The position numbers and the translations under genes were made by a program. A stretch of DNA of 64,000 nucleotides from the NCBI RefSeq assembly GCF_014639235.1, contig NZ_BMFU01000001.1, positions 372,001 to 436,000 on the forward strand, given 5' to 3'. Below are positions 15,388 through 24,760 of this stretch, one piece after another (positions within the stretch are counted from its first letter, which is position 1; each line of letters opens with the position of its first letter). This DNA comes from Paenibacillus silvae. Lineage in GTDB: Bacteria; Bacillota; Bacilli; Paenibacillales; Paenibacillaceae. The notes below the pieces were generated by a model. That model saw only the letters and a program-made list of their open reading frames with translations. It was not told where the DNA came from and did not search any database.

Positions 15388-16347
15388 TCAGGTGACTTTC
15401 TCCGCGTTCATATCATTTGCACAGATAATGCTGCCAATGATGGATTTGCAGCTTTTTTTCACGCGAGTAGCTTCATTGATAATTTGATTAATATCCTCAT
15501 AGCGTTGTTTCAAGTTGGTGACTACCGCAATAGACACAGATACTAAAGGAATAGGTCGATTCAGCCCAGAACGGCCTTCTCCCATCACATACTGATTACG
15601 CCAGTCCTGGTCGTTATAGAAGCTGCGTTTCATTTTCTCAAAACGTGAAATCACCTCTTCACACACCCTCATATACTCATGATGGCCAAGAATGGCAATA
15701 AAATCATCCCCACCGATATGACCAAGGAACGCCTCCGGTCCACCAAAATGCTCGCGCAACAAACTGGCCGTTGCCTGTATAAGCTCGTCTCCCATTTTAA
15801 AACCATAACTGTCGTTATACGATTTGAATTGATCAAGGTCAATATACAGTACACTGAATTGGTCCTGTGGAAGCATCTGAACTAAGCGATCATCTATAAT
15901 CCGATTGCCGGGAAGGCCTGTCAAGGGATTCATAAATATAGCCATCTCAGCTCTTACATCCGCCACCGCGAGCAGCAAACGCCGAATGCTTACCGCACCA
16001 TGGAATCGATCCCCAGATGTTACCAGAACCAGGTCATAGAGATCCGCTTCTTCACGTTCCATTGCAGCGACACTGACATCCGTAATCTGTTCTGCATAAT
16101 CCACGACAAGTGCATTTACGTTCATCAACAGCTTCACAGGACGTCCCATATACAGATTGTAGCCATACTGTGTTCCGATCTGCTGAAAGAACCGGGTTCT
16201 CATCATTAAGGATATGCCGTTTTTCCCTGTCACCGCTACACCTTCCAGATTCGGATTGGACTTAAATAGTTGATACAGGGCATCACACTTGGTTTCTGGC
16301 AGTACTACTGGAATCGGTTCAGCAATTTCACCTATTTGAGTAAACAA
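15388..16347 (-). CDS. GGDEF-domain protein with N-terminal CBS-like sensor region
   Basis: About 319 residues. Residues 1-130 resemble a CBS-like or similar ligand-binding module (NLEGVAVTGKNGISLMMRTRFFQQIGTQYG). A GGDEF domain follows: MNPLTGLPGN start, metal-binding YIDLDQFKSYND, and active loop GGDDF (about 212-216) where Asp replaces the Glu. No RxxD inhibitory site stands before the loop. Expected to make cyclic di-GMP if GGDDF is active; otherwise a GTP-binding sensor. Two in-frame TTG codons (16356, 16347) can serve as start. The second has GGGAG at 9 bases, while the first abuts the same site. Downstream of spo0A but separated by a terminator. Confidence 0.82.
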   Translation of the reverse strand: MFTQIGEIAEPIPVVLPETKCDALYQLFKSNPNLEGVAVTGKNGISLMMRTRFFQQIGTQYGYNLYMGRPVKLLMNVNALVVDYAEQITDVSVAAMEREEADLYDLVLVTSGDRFHGAVSIRRLLLAVADVRAEMAIFMNPLTGLPGNRIIDDRLVQMLPQDQFSVLYIDLDQFKSYNDSYGFKMGDELIQATASLLREHFGGPEAFLGHIGGDDFIAILGHHEYMRVCEEVISRFEKMKRSFYNDQDWRNQYVMGEGRSGLNRPIPLVSVSIAVVTNLKQRYEDINQIINEATRVKKSCKSIIGSIICANDMNAEKVT

Positions 16348-16520
16348 ACTTATCAACTCCCTTACCGCGTAGTAGCAACCATGTCACTTTTGATCTATCA
16401 GTGGTCACATCGTACCACTTTTTACCTAAAAAAGCGTTAACTACAGGTAAATTTTTTCGAAAATATACCAACATCACGCCCCATCTTGCATAAAATTAGG
16501 AGAAAAGTCATAATTCTGTC

Positions 16521-16575
16521 CAAAAAACTAAACACCCCTCCAATATACGCTTAAAGCGAATAATTAGAGAGGTGC
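16521..16575 (-). terminator. Probable terminator of spo0A
   Basis: On the minus strand CACCTCTC ... ATTCGC-TTTAA-GCGTAT ... GGAGGGGTG forms a long imperfect stem followed by TTTAGTTTTTTGG. Confidence 0.65.
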
Positions 16576-16635
16576 TGATCCATTACGTGATTATTATTGT
16601 TAATTAATCTTTATTGTTTCTTAATCCCGATCCTT

Positions 16636-17457
16636 TCAGCTCACCTTATGCTCAATTCTGAGCTTATCAGCAACCATGGCGATGAACTCGGAGTTCGTCG
16701 GCTTGGATTTGCTGATGTTGATCGTGTAGCCAAACAGATGGCTAATGCTGTCGATGTTGCCGCGTGTCCATGCCACTTCAATAGCGTGACGGATGGCACG
16801 TTCGACGCGGGACGGCGTCGTTTTGAATTTTTCGGCAATCGCTGGATACAGCGTTTTGGTGATGGCGCCCAAAATTTCGATATTGTTGTACACCATCGTA
16901 ATGGCTTCCCGCAAATACTGATATCCTTTAATATGCGCAGGAACTCCGATTTCATGTATGATTGACGTGATGCTGGCATCCAGATTTTTGTGTTTGCCCA
17001 TCGGCACAACGTTAGATTTGTTCATAAACATGGAGGATGAAGATGATGAGCTGCTGCTGGATGACATCGTTGTTTGCGTACCTACCAGCTGACGTACCCG
17101 ATTCGCAAGCACTTCCATGTCAAATGGCTTCAGAATGTAATAGGAAGCTCCGAGTTGCACAGCACGCTGTGTGATGTTTTCCTGGCCGAATGCGGTGAGC
17201 ATAATCACTTTAGGCTGCGGGGAGAGATTCAGACTGCGTAGGCGCTCCAGTACACCGAGTCCATCCAGATGAGGCATAATAATATCCAGAATCAATACAT
17301 CCGGCACATCACGCGTTTGTTCCAGCAATTGCAGCACTTCTTCACCATTGTACGCAATGCCAGTCACTTCCATATCTTCCTGCTCGGATATATATTCGGC
17401 AAGCAAATTTGTAAATTCACGGTTATCATCGGCCAGCAATACCTCAATTTTTTGCAA
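16636..17457 (-). CDS. spo0A: Sporulation master regulator Spo0A
   Basis: Response regulator that receives phosphate through the sporulation phosphorelay and binds 0A boxes. 273 residues. The receiver domain has D10/D11, phosphoacceptor Asp at about 58 (LILDIIMPHLDG), Thr in VIMLTAF and Lys in LKPFD. The C-terminal sigma-factor-type DNA-binding domain is highly conserved (HIKGYQYLREAI, TPSRVERAIRHAIEVAWTRG). The hinge carries eleven consecutive serines encoded by mixed TCA/TCC/AGC/TCT codons. Start codon is TTG with AAAGGAGG 8 bases upstream. Follows spoIVB, as in B. subtilis. Three TGTCGAA sequences lie in the upstream region. Confidence 0.97.
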   Translation of the reverse strand: MQKIEVLLADDNREFTNLLAEYISEQEDMEVTGIAYNGEEVLQLLEQTRDVPDVLILDIIMPHLDGLGVLERLRSLNLSPQPKVIMLTAFGQENITQRAVQLGASYYILKPFDMEVLANRVRQLVGTQTTMSSSSSSSSSSSMFMNKSNVVPMGKHKNLDASITSIIHEIGVPAHIKGYQYLREAITMVYNNIEILGAITKTLYPAIAEKFKTTPSRVERAIRHAIEVAWTRGNIDSISHLFGYTINISKSKPTNSEFIAMVADKLRIEHKVS

Positions 17458-17511
17458 AACGGTATCCTCCTTTTATTTGAAACATAAGTATCGTACATTT
17501 CCTTACAGGTT

Positions 17512-17549
17512 AAATTTTCGACACGTACAATGAAATTCCTTCTGTCGAA
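17512..17549 (-). promoter_or_regulatory. Candidate sigma-H promoter with 0A boxes upstream of spo0A
   Basis: Two 0A boxes (TGTCGAA) lie at 17543-17549 (plus orientation) and 17517-17523 (minus orientation). Between them AAGGAATTT (17541-17533, minus) and, 12 bases on, CGAAAATTT (17520-17512) resemble the AGGAATT and GAAT elements of sigma-H promoters. A third box lies at 17628-17634. This fits the known spo0A autoregulation. Confidence 0.7.
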
Positions 17550-17627
17550 AATTATTTTTCTTTATTTTTTTTTCGTATTCCTTTATAATAAATATTTTAT
17601 TTCAGCATCCGATATAATATGTTTACT

Positions 17628-17634
17628 TTCGACA
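17628..17634 (-). promoter_or_regulatory. Distal 0A box upstream of spo0A
   Basis: TTCGACA on the plus strand, i.e. TGTCGAA on the minus strand, located just after the spoIVB terminator and 171 bases upstream of spo0A. Confidence 0.6.
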
Positions 17635-17673
17635 AAAAAACCTTAGGGCTGTCTATCCAGCCTTAAGGTTTTT
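17635..17673 (-). terminator. Terminator of spoIVB
   Basis: AACCTTAGGGCTG / CAGCCTTAAGGTT inverted repeat with a six-base loop, overlapping the spoIVB stop codon. A T run follows on the minus strand. Confidence 0.85.
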
Positions 17674-18981
17674 GGATTGTTCCTTTTTCATCATGACACC
17701 TGCATCCTGAAGCATCCACTCAATAAAGCATCCATACCCGGACTTCGGATCATTCACAAATACATGTGTCACTGCGCCAATAAGCTTGCCATTCTGTACA
17801 ATTGGGCTGCCACTCATGCCTTGAACGATGCCTCCCGTTTTGTCAATCAGCTTCGGATCAGTGATGCGCAGCACAAGCCCCTTTGTAGCTGGCTCTGATT
17901 GATCAGCGACATGCACGATATCAATGGCAAAACGCTCGACCTGCTGTCCTTCTACAACCGTTAAAATTTCAGCCGGACCTTCCTTTACCTCATGTGAAAA
18001 CGCAACAGGAATTCCTTGCTTATATAAGCTGTGCTCTGGATTTTGAGACATTTTACCGAAGATGCCAAATGCCGTATTTCTTTCAATATTGCCTAATATT
18101 TTGCTTTCTTTAAGAAAATGAGCACGCTTTTCTCCTGGATCACCTGTCTCACTCTTCGCAATGGAGGTCACATTCGATTGAACGATCTGACCACTCCCTA
18201 CAACGATAGACGTTTGTGTATTCATATCTGTAATTACATGGCCCAGCGCGCCGTATACACCTTGATCAGGTGCATAAAAAGTCAAAGTACCCACACCTGC
18301 TGCTGAATCTCGAATGTACAGCCCCAGTCTCCACGCCTTATCTTCTGCATCATAGGCTGGCGTCAATTTGGTCTTGATCGTTTCATCGCCGCGCTTGAGG
18401 ACGACATCAATGCCTTTACTCTGCTTGCCTGCAAGCTCCACAGCTTCAGCTACACCCGACACCCCATCCAGACGTTTCCCATCCATGTGAGTAATCAAGT
18501 CACCTAATTTGATACCCGCAGCTTCGCCTGGAGATTTTCGCTCATCAGCACCGGAACGCACCAGATGATGTCCGACAACCAGAATGCCGGCGGATTTCAC
18601 TTTTACGCCAATCGTTTGACCCCCGGGAACGACACGCAGATCAGGGATCACCTTGACATTAACCGTTTTGACGGGAATTTTCCCCCATAGCTTAAGTGTT
18701 AATTTGGCATGTCCCGTTTGTTGAGGATGGAGATGTAGAGGCATTTGCCTGGTTACCTTTAATGCAGACTGTTGATCCAGGCCTACAATATCCGGCCGAT
18801 CCACGACTGCGCTTGAAGCTGCAGGTACTGCCAGCCTGACATCTGTCTGCCTGCCTGCGAACACCTGCACTTCATCAGGCAGGGAAGCATAACTTTGCAT
18901 CGGCTGTACAGCCTGACTAAGTACACATAGAAAGAAGACAAATAAAAGACCTAGCAATTTTTTCCTGAGGGGGGAATTCAA
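17653..18981 (-). CDS. spoIVB: SpoIVB serine peptidase (sigma-K checkpoint signal)
   Basis: S55-family serine peptidase made in the forespore and secreted into the intermembrane space, where it triggers pro-sigma-K processing. 442 residues. The N-terminal membrane/signal segment is KKLLGLLFVFFLCVLSQAV. A PDZ domain lies at about 130-210 (GVKVKSAGILVVGHHL ... KLGDLITHMDGKRL). The S55 domain has GALGHVITDMNT (catalytic His) and VQGMSGSPIVQNGKLIGAVTHV (catalytic Ser). Start is TTG with AGGGAG 11 bases upstream. Lies between recN and spo0A, the conserved order. Confidence 0.95.
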   Translation of the reverse strand: MNSPLRKKLLGLLFVFFLCVLSQAVQPMQSYASLPDEVQVFAGRQTDVRLAVPAASSAVVDRPDIVGLDQQSALKVTRQMPLHLHPQQTGHAKLTLKLWGKIPVKTVNVKVIPDLRVVPGGQTIGVKVKSAGILVVGHHLVRSGADERKSPGEAAGIKLGDLITHMDGKRLDGVSGVAEAVELAGKQSKGIDVVLKRGDETIKTKLTPAYDAEDKAWRLGLYIRDSAAGVGTLTFYAPDQGVYGALGHVITDMNTQTSIVVGSGQIVQSNVTSIAKSETGDPGEKRAHFLKESKILGNIERNTAFGIFGKMSQNPEHSLYKQGIPVAFSHEVKEGPAEILTVVEGQQVERFAIDIVHVADQSEPATKGLVLRITDPKLIDKTGGIVQGMSGSPIVQNGKLIGAVTHVFVNDPKSGYGCFIEWMLQDAGVMMKKEQSKNLKAG

Positions 18982-19101
18982 TGGCAGTCACACTCCCTTT
19001 GCTTCTTTCGCTTGACGAAAGGTGGTCGCCAATTGCGTACCTATAAGATAACCCTGCCCCCAGGCTTTTATTACTGTCAATCATTACGCCAGTCGTCCGT
19101 T

Positions 19102-20820
19102 TCACCCTTTTTTGGCTTCCGCCAGATTCAACATTTCCTGTGCATGGTGCAGCGTTTTTTCTGTTATTTCCACGCCACCAAGCATACGTGCCAATTCCTT
19201 CACTCGACCTTCTTGTGACAACGATTCCACTTGGGTCATCGTACGGCCGTCATACACATGCTTTTCAATCAAATATTGATGATCCGCCATACAAGCCACC
19301 TGTGGCAAGTGTGTAATGGAGAACACCTGACAGGTAGAGGAGAGTCGATGCAGCTTCTCCGCAATGGATTGGGCCGCCCGTCCACTGACTCCTGTATCCA
19401 CCTCGTCAAAAATCAAGACCGGAATCCGGTCATGACGAGCGAAAATGCTCTTCATAGCCAGCATAATTCTGGATAACTCTCCGCCCGAAGCAATCTTGCC
19501 AAGAGGTCTCAGAGGCTCACCCGGGTTGGGAGAGATCAGAAACTCGGCACTGTCAGCACCTTGGCGGCTAAAACGTATGCGGCGACCATTCCATTCAATG
19601 CCTTTCGGATCTTCTGCCGGTACAATCTGAACACGCAGTGACGTCCGCTCCATCTGCAAGTCCTTGAGTTCGCTCTCGACTTGAGCAGCCAGTTCCTCGG
19701 CACATTGCTTGCGCACCTTGCTGAGCTCTTCTGCAGACTCCATCACAAGCACCAGCAGCTTATCCCGCTCGGACCGCAGCTTCTCTAAACGTTCATCTTT
19801 GTTTTCAAGCTGGTCTGTTTCATGGCTGATCTGCTCATAATAGTTCAAAATCAGTTCAACACTATCGCCATACTTACGTCTCAGGCCAGAGATCAGGTTC
19901 AATCGCTGCTCCACTTCTTCCAGCCTGCCCGGATTGAATTCGATTCGTTCCCGATAATCCCGAAGCTGGAACGTCGCATCTTCCAGTTGATAAAAAGCAG
20001 ATTGCAGCTGCTCCACAATCGGCTGCAAACCTTTGCTGTCGTAACCTGAAATATCCTCAATACGCGATAAAGCTAGACTGACTGCTTCCAAACCCTTCTG
20101 TCCACTAAGCAGTTCATAAGCACCAACAACACTGTCCATCATTTTCTCGCTATGGGATAGTTTGACCCGTTCTTCACCGAGTAATTCATCTTCTCCGCGG
20201 GTAAGGCTGGCTGCGGCAATCTCTTCAAGCTGAAAACGGTACATATCCAGCAGCTGATATGCCCGCTGGCTGGATTCTTGAAGTGCCCGCAGTTCCTTCT
20301 CTGCGGCGATAAATTTGCTGTAGCGCTCCTGATACTTCGCCTTGACCGGACCAATCACCTCGGAGCCATAGGTATCCAGTAACCCGAGGTGGCTTTCTGC
20401 ACGCAGCAAGCTCTGATGCTCATGCTGTCCATGAATGTTGATCAGCTTCTCGCCCACTTCCCGCAGCATCGTGAGATTCACCAGCTGTCCATTAATGCGG
20501 GACGTGCTCTTGCCCTGCGTATTTAATTCGCGTCGAATGACGAGATGCTCCTCTGGCTCACAATGAATGCCAAGCTGCTCCAGCGTGCTCCACACCGGAT
20601 GTGTAGGCTCCATCTCAAACAGCGCTTCCATCTCTGCTTTATCACACCCGTACCGAATCAGATCTGCCGAACTTCGTCCCCCCGCGATTAAACCTAAAGC
20701 ATCTATAATTATGGACTTACCCGCGCCGGTTTCCCCGGACAGCACATGAAATCCCGGATGAAAGACAACATCCACTTCCTCCACCACGGCAAGATTGCGA
20801 ATGGATAACGTAACTAACAT
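19102..20820 (-). CDS. recN: DNA repair protein RecN
   Basis: SMC-like ATPase acting early in double-strand break repair. About 572 residues. Walker A GETGAGKSII is near residue 30, a long coiled-coil middle follows (about 160-380), the ABC signature is KIASGGELSRIMLA and Walker B is VLIFDEVDTGVSG. The ATG at 20820 has GGAGGT 10 bases upstream; a GTG at 20832 would sit directly on that site. Follows argR with a 23-base gap, as in Bacillus. Confidence 0.96.
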   Translation of the reverse strand: MLVTLSIRNLAVVEEVDVVFHPGFHVLSGETGAGKSIIIDALGLIAGGRSSADLIRYGCDKAEMEALFEMEPTHPVWSTLEQLGIHCEPEEHLVIRRELNTQGKSTSRINGQLVNLTMLREVGEKLINIHGQHEHQSLLRAESHLGLLDTYGSEVIGPVKAKYQERYSKFIAAEKELRALQESSQRAYQLLDMYRFQLEEIAAASLTRGEDELLGEERVKLSHSEKMMDSVVGAYELLSGQKGLEAVSLALSRIEDISGYDSKGLQPIVEQLQSAFYQLEDATFQLRDYRERIEFNPGRLEEVEQRLNLISGLRRKYGDSVELILNYYEQISHETDQLENKDERLEKLRSERDKLLVLVMESAEELSKVRKQCAEELAAQVESELKDLQMERTSLRVQIVPAEDPKGIEWNGRRIRFSRQGADSAEFLISPNPGEPLRPLGKIASGGELSRIMLAMKSIFARHDRIPVLIFDEVDTGVSGRAAQSIAEKLHRLSSTCQVFSITHLPQVACMADHQYLIEKHVYDGRTMTQVESLSQEGRVKELARMLGGVEITEKTLHHAQEMLNLAEAKKG

Positions 20821-20843
20821 CTGCAAAAACACCTCCGGCTGAA

Positions 20844-21293
20844 TTAAGCAATATATCCCATGATCCTTTCAATGACCGTGACGCTGTTCTCCTCTGTACG
20901 GCAGATGATCAGAATGGTATCATCACCACAGATTGTGCCCATCACTTCAGTCCACTCAATATTATCCAGCAGTGCAGCAATGGAATTCGCGGTTCCCGGC
21001 AAACATTTCATCACCACAAGATTGTTCGTGTGATCAATATGCAGAAAATTATCCACCAGTGCGCGCTTGAGCTTTTGAATTGGATTATAACGCTGATCCG
21101 TCGGTAAAGAGTATTTATATCGTCCGTCATCCATCGGGATTTTGATTAACAGCAGTTCCTTAATATCCCTTGATACCGTCGCTTGTGTAACCTGAAAACC
21201 CGATTGACGCAGCGCTTCAACCAGATCATCCTGGGTTTCTATTTCATTTTGACTAATAATCTCACGAATTTTGATATGTCGTTGTCCTTTCAT
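20844..21293 (-). CDS. argR: Arginine repressor ArgR/AhrC
   Basis: 149 residues. The N-terminal winged HTH (HIKIREIISQNEIETQDDLVEALRQSGFQVTQATVSRDIKEL, about 5-47) is followed by a C-terminal arginine-binding hexamerisation domain (GTANSIAALLDNIEWTEVMGTICGDDTILIICR) with the conserved GTxxGDDT motif. It represses arginine biosynthesis and activates catabolism. GGAGG lies 5 bases before the ATG. Conserved position between tlyA and recN, with one extra gene inserted. Confidence 0.96.
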   Translation of the reverse strand: MKGQRHIKIREIISQNEIETQDDLVEALRQSGFQVTQATVSRDIKELLLIKIPMDDGRYKYSLPTDQRYNPIQKLKRALVDNFLHIDHTNNLVVMKCLPGTANSIAALLDNIEWTEVMGTICGDDTILIICRTEENSVTVIERIMGYIA

Positions 21294-21392
21294 ACATGCC
21301 TCCAGTAAAATGTATTGCGATCAAGCGGCATTCCATCACCGCAAGCTGTCCTATGTCATATTTCGAGCAGCCTATTTCAAGCTTATTATATA

Positions 21393-21878
21393 TTAGTCCA
21401 TATCTTCTCCATCATACACGTCTTCCTGATAATCCATAAGCCTGATAACAATAATATCGGAATTTTCAAGGTCCACATACAGTAAACCTTCACATCCAGG
21501 ATATAAGAGCAGATAAGAAAGGAAACGGTCCCTGACCGAAGGTCCGCTGAGTTCAAGCGGAAGTCTGCGGCGAGATGTTTTTACTAAATATCGGGCATCG
21601 TCACGCTCTGCAACATAATCAATGAACAGCCTGCTGTATAATACGGACTCACCTGCTTCAAAAGCTAAAGGAACCTTCATTTTGCCACCAATGACGTCAT
21701 ACCCACTCTCTTCAAGCAGTTCCAATGCAGGAGAAGGCTGAATATGTTCATTCAGCTGCAGCTCTGCCAAACTTACCGGAATGGGACGATTCACCCAGCT
21801 GCGCAGTCCAAAAAACAACCATACGATCAAACAGACAGCAAATACACCAATTACAATTGTGTCATATTGCCCGTTCAT
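21393..21878 (-). CDS. Hypothetical single-pass membrane protein
   Basis: 161 residues. One N-terminal membrane segment (about 8-26, TIVIGVFAVCLIVWLFFGL) is followed by a soluble domain of about 130 residues containing ESGYDVIGGKMKVPLAFEAGE and RYLVKTSRRRLPLELSGPS, and an acidic end (EDVYDGEDMD). GAGGTG lies 7 bases before the ATG at 21878. It sits between argR and tlyA, which adjoin in B. subtilis. Family and function not recognised. Confidence 0.75.
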   Translation of the reverse strand: MNGQYDTIVIGVFAVCLIVWLFFGLRSWVNRPIPVSLAELQLNEHIQPSPALELLEESGYDVIGGKMKVPLAFEAGESVLYSRLFIDYVAERDDARYLVKTSRRRLPLELSGPSVRDRFLSYLLLYPGCEGLLYVDLENSDIIVIRLMDYQEDVYDGEDMD

Positions 21879-21963
21879 CACCGCTCACCTCGAAAACATA
21901 TTCGAGATCAAACAGCAATTTTCCTTTATCCTGAAACATCTTTCCAGCGAAAAGAAACTCATC

Positions 21964-22815
21964 CTATGATGAGTTTCCCGTGAAAGTATGTGCCGCTTCC
22001 TTGGCTACCTGCTCCGCAAGTGCATCAAGTTCAAGTGAAGCCTTGTCGTTCTCTGGTTGTGCGGCCTCTGGTGCTTCCAGTCGCCAATGTGCGAGAAATT
22101 CAATGTTACCCTCACCACCTGTAATGGGAGAGAACGTGAGCCCTTTCAGGGTTAAACCAAGCTGACTGGCAAAATGAAGCATCGTTTGCAATACATCCTT
22201 GTGCACCTTCCAATCACGAACAACCCCGGATTTCCCTACCTTGTCTCTCCCAGCTTCAAATTGCGGTTTGATTAATGCCACAATATCTGCCGGTTTCTCC
22301 AGCAGTGCCAACAGCGGCGGGAGAATAATCCGCAAGGAAATGAAGGATACATCAATGCTGGCAAAGTTTGGCACAGGTCCAAGCAAATCCTCAGGGGTAA
22401 CGTAACGGAAGTTCGTCCGTTCCATCACCGTGACCCGCTCGTCGTTTCGTAAGGACCAGTCCAGCTGATTGTACCCGACATCAATAGCATAAACGTGGGA
22501 TGCACCATGCTGAAGAGCACAATCGGTAAAACCACCAGTGGAGGAGCCGATATCCAGCATCACAAGCTGATTCATATCCAGACCGAAGTGACGGATCGCT
22601 TTTTCGAGCTTCAGACCGCCACGGCCTACATAAGGATGCACAGAGCCTTTGACCTTGAGCTCCGCATCTCTTGGAATTTTCATACCTGCTTTTTCAATCG
22701 GCTCGTTATTGGCATATACAAGACCCGCCATAATTGCAGCTTTTGCCTTCTCACGGCTTTCGTAATAGCCCTGCTCCACCAGCAGCACATCAATTCGTTC
22801 TTTCGGGAGTGACAT
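21964..22815 (-). CDS. TlyA-family rRNA 2'-O-methyltransferase (YqxC)
   Basis: 283 residues. An N-terminal S4 RNA-binding domain (RIDVLLVEQGYYESREKAKAAIMAGLVYAN) precedes a FtsJ-like methyltransferase domain with the SAM motif LDIGSSTGGFTDCALQHGA and KPQFEAGRDKVGKSGVVRD. Relatives methylate 16S/23S rRNA and are annotated as hemolysin TlyA. The C-terminal tail of about 35 residues is acidic/Ala-rich. GGAG lies 6 bases before the ATG; 37 bases downstream of dxs. Confidence 0.92.
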   Translation of the reverse strand: MSLPKERIDVLLVEQGYYESREKAKAAIMAGLVYANNEPIEKAGMKIPRDAELKVKGSVHPYVGRGGLKLEKAIRHFGLDMNQLVMLDIGSSTGGFTDCALQHGASHVYAIDVGYNQLDWSLRNDERVTVMERTNFRYVTPEDLLGPVPNFASIDVSFISLRIILPPLLALLEKPADIVALIKPQFEAGRDKVGKSGVVRDWKVHKDVLQTMLHFASQLGLTLKGLTFSPITGGEGNIEFLAHWRLEAPEAAQPENDKASLELDALAEQVAKEAAHTFTGNSS

Positions 22816-22852
22816 GTCTTTCTCCTATCATTCTTTTCAATTTAAACTGCAA

Positions 22853-24760
22853 TCAAGATGGAAAACGTGTTTTGGACATTCCGTACGATGATTGTACCAC
22901 CATTTTCCGCAGCTCATTGCACACATTCTCGACCGTAAGTCCAACTTCCTCACGCTGCTCCTTGATGCTTCCATGCTCGATAAACCGATCCGGAATGCCC
23001 ATCAGATGCACCTGCACATCATGTATTCCTTGCTCCGCATAGAATTCCAACACCGCACTGCCCATACTGCCAGCTTGGGAGGTTTCTTCAAGCACGATCA
23101 ACTTTGTACCCCGCACAGCGAGATCACGCAGCATCTGCTCATCCAGCGGTTTCAGGAAACGTGCGTTAATTACACCAGCATTGATGCCTTCGCGTTTAAT
23201 CACTTCCGCTGCTTCTTCGGCGAGCTGCACCATTGAGCCGGAAGCAATGATGGCGTAACCTTCAGCAGGACGCAGCTGTTCCCAAGTACCGATCGGAATA
23301 GGCACAAGCACCTCGTCCATAGCTACACCGACCACATTGTTACGTGGATAGCGGTAAGCAATCGGACCATCATTATAATCAAGCGCCGTTTTCATCATAT
23401 GACGCAATTCATTCTCATCTTTTGGCATCATCAGTACGATATTCGGAATGTGGCGCATGAACGCAACATCGTATACCCCCTGATGTGTCTCGCCATCCGG
23501 TCCAACAAAGCCGGCACGGTCGATGGCAAATATAACATTGGCATTATGACGGCAGATGTCGTGCACAATCTGATCATACGCACGCTGCATAAATGTCGAG
23601 TATACCGCATAGACCGGCTTCAAGCCTTCCATCGCGAGTGCAGCACACATCGTTGCCGCATGCTGCTCGGCAATACCAACATCAATCATTCGATCCGGGT
23701 AAGCTTTGCTGAATGGAATAAGACCCGAGCCTGTAGGCATAGCAGGTGTAACTGCAACAATCCGTTGATCCTCTTTGGCAAGCTCAATCAGCGTTTGCCC
23801 GAATATCTCGGTATACATAGGCTTGCCAACGGCTTTCAGCACTTGTCCCGATTCAATTTTGTAAGGCGATATGCCATGCCACTTATGGGAATCTGCCTCA
23901 GCAGGCTGATAACCTTTCCCTTTGGTCGTAAGCACATGCACCAGCACTGGACCGTCCACATTATCAGCCTGTTTGAACGCCTCAATTAATTGAGGGATGT
24001 CATGCCCGTCAATCGGTCCCAAATATTTGAACCCCAGCTCTTCAAAAAGCACACCGGGAACCATCATATATTTGACGCTATCTTTGATCCAGCTTGCCGA
24101 CTTGGCCAAACGATCGCCAATGGCAGGAATTTTTTTGAGCATGCCCTCAACATCATCTTTGGCCTTCAAATAATGACGATCGGAACGTATTTTGCTCAAG
24201 TATTTATGCATTGCACCTACGTTCGGCGCAATGGACATTTCGTTATCATTCAACACAACCATTAGTTTACGCTGCTCATGACCGATATGATTAAGCGCTT
24301 CAAACGCCATGCCTCCGGTCAGTGCACCGTCACCAATGATGGGAATAACCTGATTATCCTCACCCTTCAGATCACGAGCAAGAGCCATGCCCATAGCCGC
24401 AGACAATGAAGTGCTGCTGTGTCCAGCTTCCCATACGTCATGCTCACTTTCGTTCCGTTTAACAAATCCGCATAGTCCATTGTGCTGGCGAAGTGTGTCA
24501 AAGCGATCCATCCGGCCCGTTAACACCTTATGCACATAAGCTTGATGCCCTACGTCAAAAATCATTTTGTCCTTCGGACTATTATAGCAGTAGTGCAGGG
24601 CCACCGTGAGCTCAACCACTCCTAAATTTGGTGCAAGATGCCCGCCTGTAACTGACAGCTTCTCAATGAGAAACTGTCGAATCTCTGCCGACAAAAGGGC
24701 AAGATCATCATGGGACATTGCCTTTAGATCACTGGGTTGTTTAATTTGTGGAAGCAGCAC
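22853..24760 (-). CDS. dxs: 1-deoxy-D-xylulose-5-phosphate synthase
   Basis: First enzyme of the MEP isoprenoid pathway; condenses pyruvate and glyceraldehyde-3-phosphate using thiamine diphosphate. 635 residues. Motifs: HDVWEAGHSSTSLSAAMG, thiamine-binding GDGALTGGMAFEALNH ... NDNEMSIAPNVGAM, RAGFVGPDGETHQGVYD and the C-terminal transketolase domain LVVLEE-like segment. GTG start with GGGGAG 6 bases upstream. The 293-base gap to ispA upstream holds no recognisable terminator or gene. Confidence 0.96.
   Translation of the reverse strand: MLLPQIKQPSDLKAMSHDDLALLSAEIRQFLIEKLSVTGGHLAPNLGVVELTVALHYCYNSPKDKMIFDVGHQAYVHKVLTGRMDRFDTLRQHNGLCGFVKRNESEHDVWEAGHSSTSLSAAMGMALARDLKGEDNQVIPIIGDGALTGGMAFEALNHIGHEQRKLMVVLNDNEMSIAPNVGAMHKYLSKIRSDRHYLKAKDDVEGMLKKIPAIGDRLAKSASWIKDSVKYMMVPGVLFEELGFKYLGPIDGHDIPQLIEAFKQADNVDGPVLVHVLTTKGKGYQPAEADSHKWHGISPYKIESGQVLKAVGKPMYTEIFGQTLIELAKEDQRIVAVTPAMPTGSGLIPFSKAYPDRMIDVGIAEQHAATMCAALAMEGLKPVYAVYSTFMQRAYDQIVHDICRHNANVIFAIDRAGFVGPDGETHQGVYDVAFMRHIPNIVLMMPKDENELRHMMKTALDYNDGPIAYRYPRNNVVGVAMDEVLVPIPIGTWEQLRPAEGYAIIASGSMVQLAEEAAEVIKREGINAGVINARFLKPLDEQMLRDLAVRGTKLIVLEETSQAGSMGSAVLEFYAEQGIHDVQVHLMGIPDRFIEHGSIKEQREEVGLTVENVCNELRKMVVQSSYGMSKTRFPS

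Noticed and set aside
23399..23989. Plus-strand open frame of 196 codons opposite dxs
   Set aside because: Antisense to conserved dxs codons; Arg/His/Cys-rich translation typical of shadow frames.
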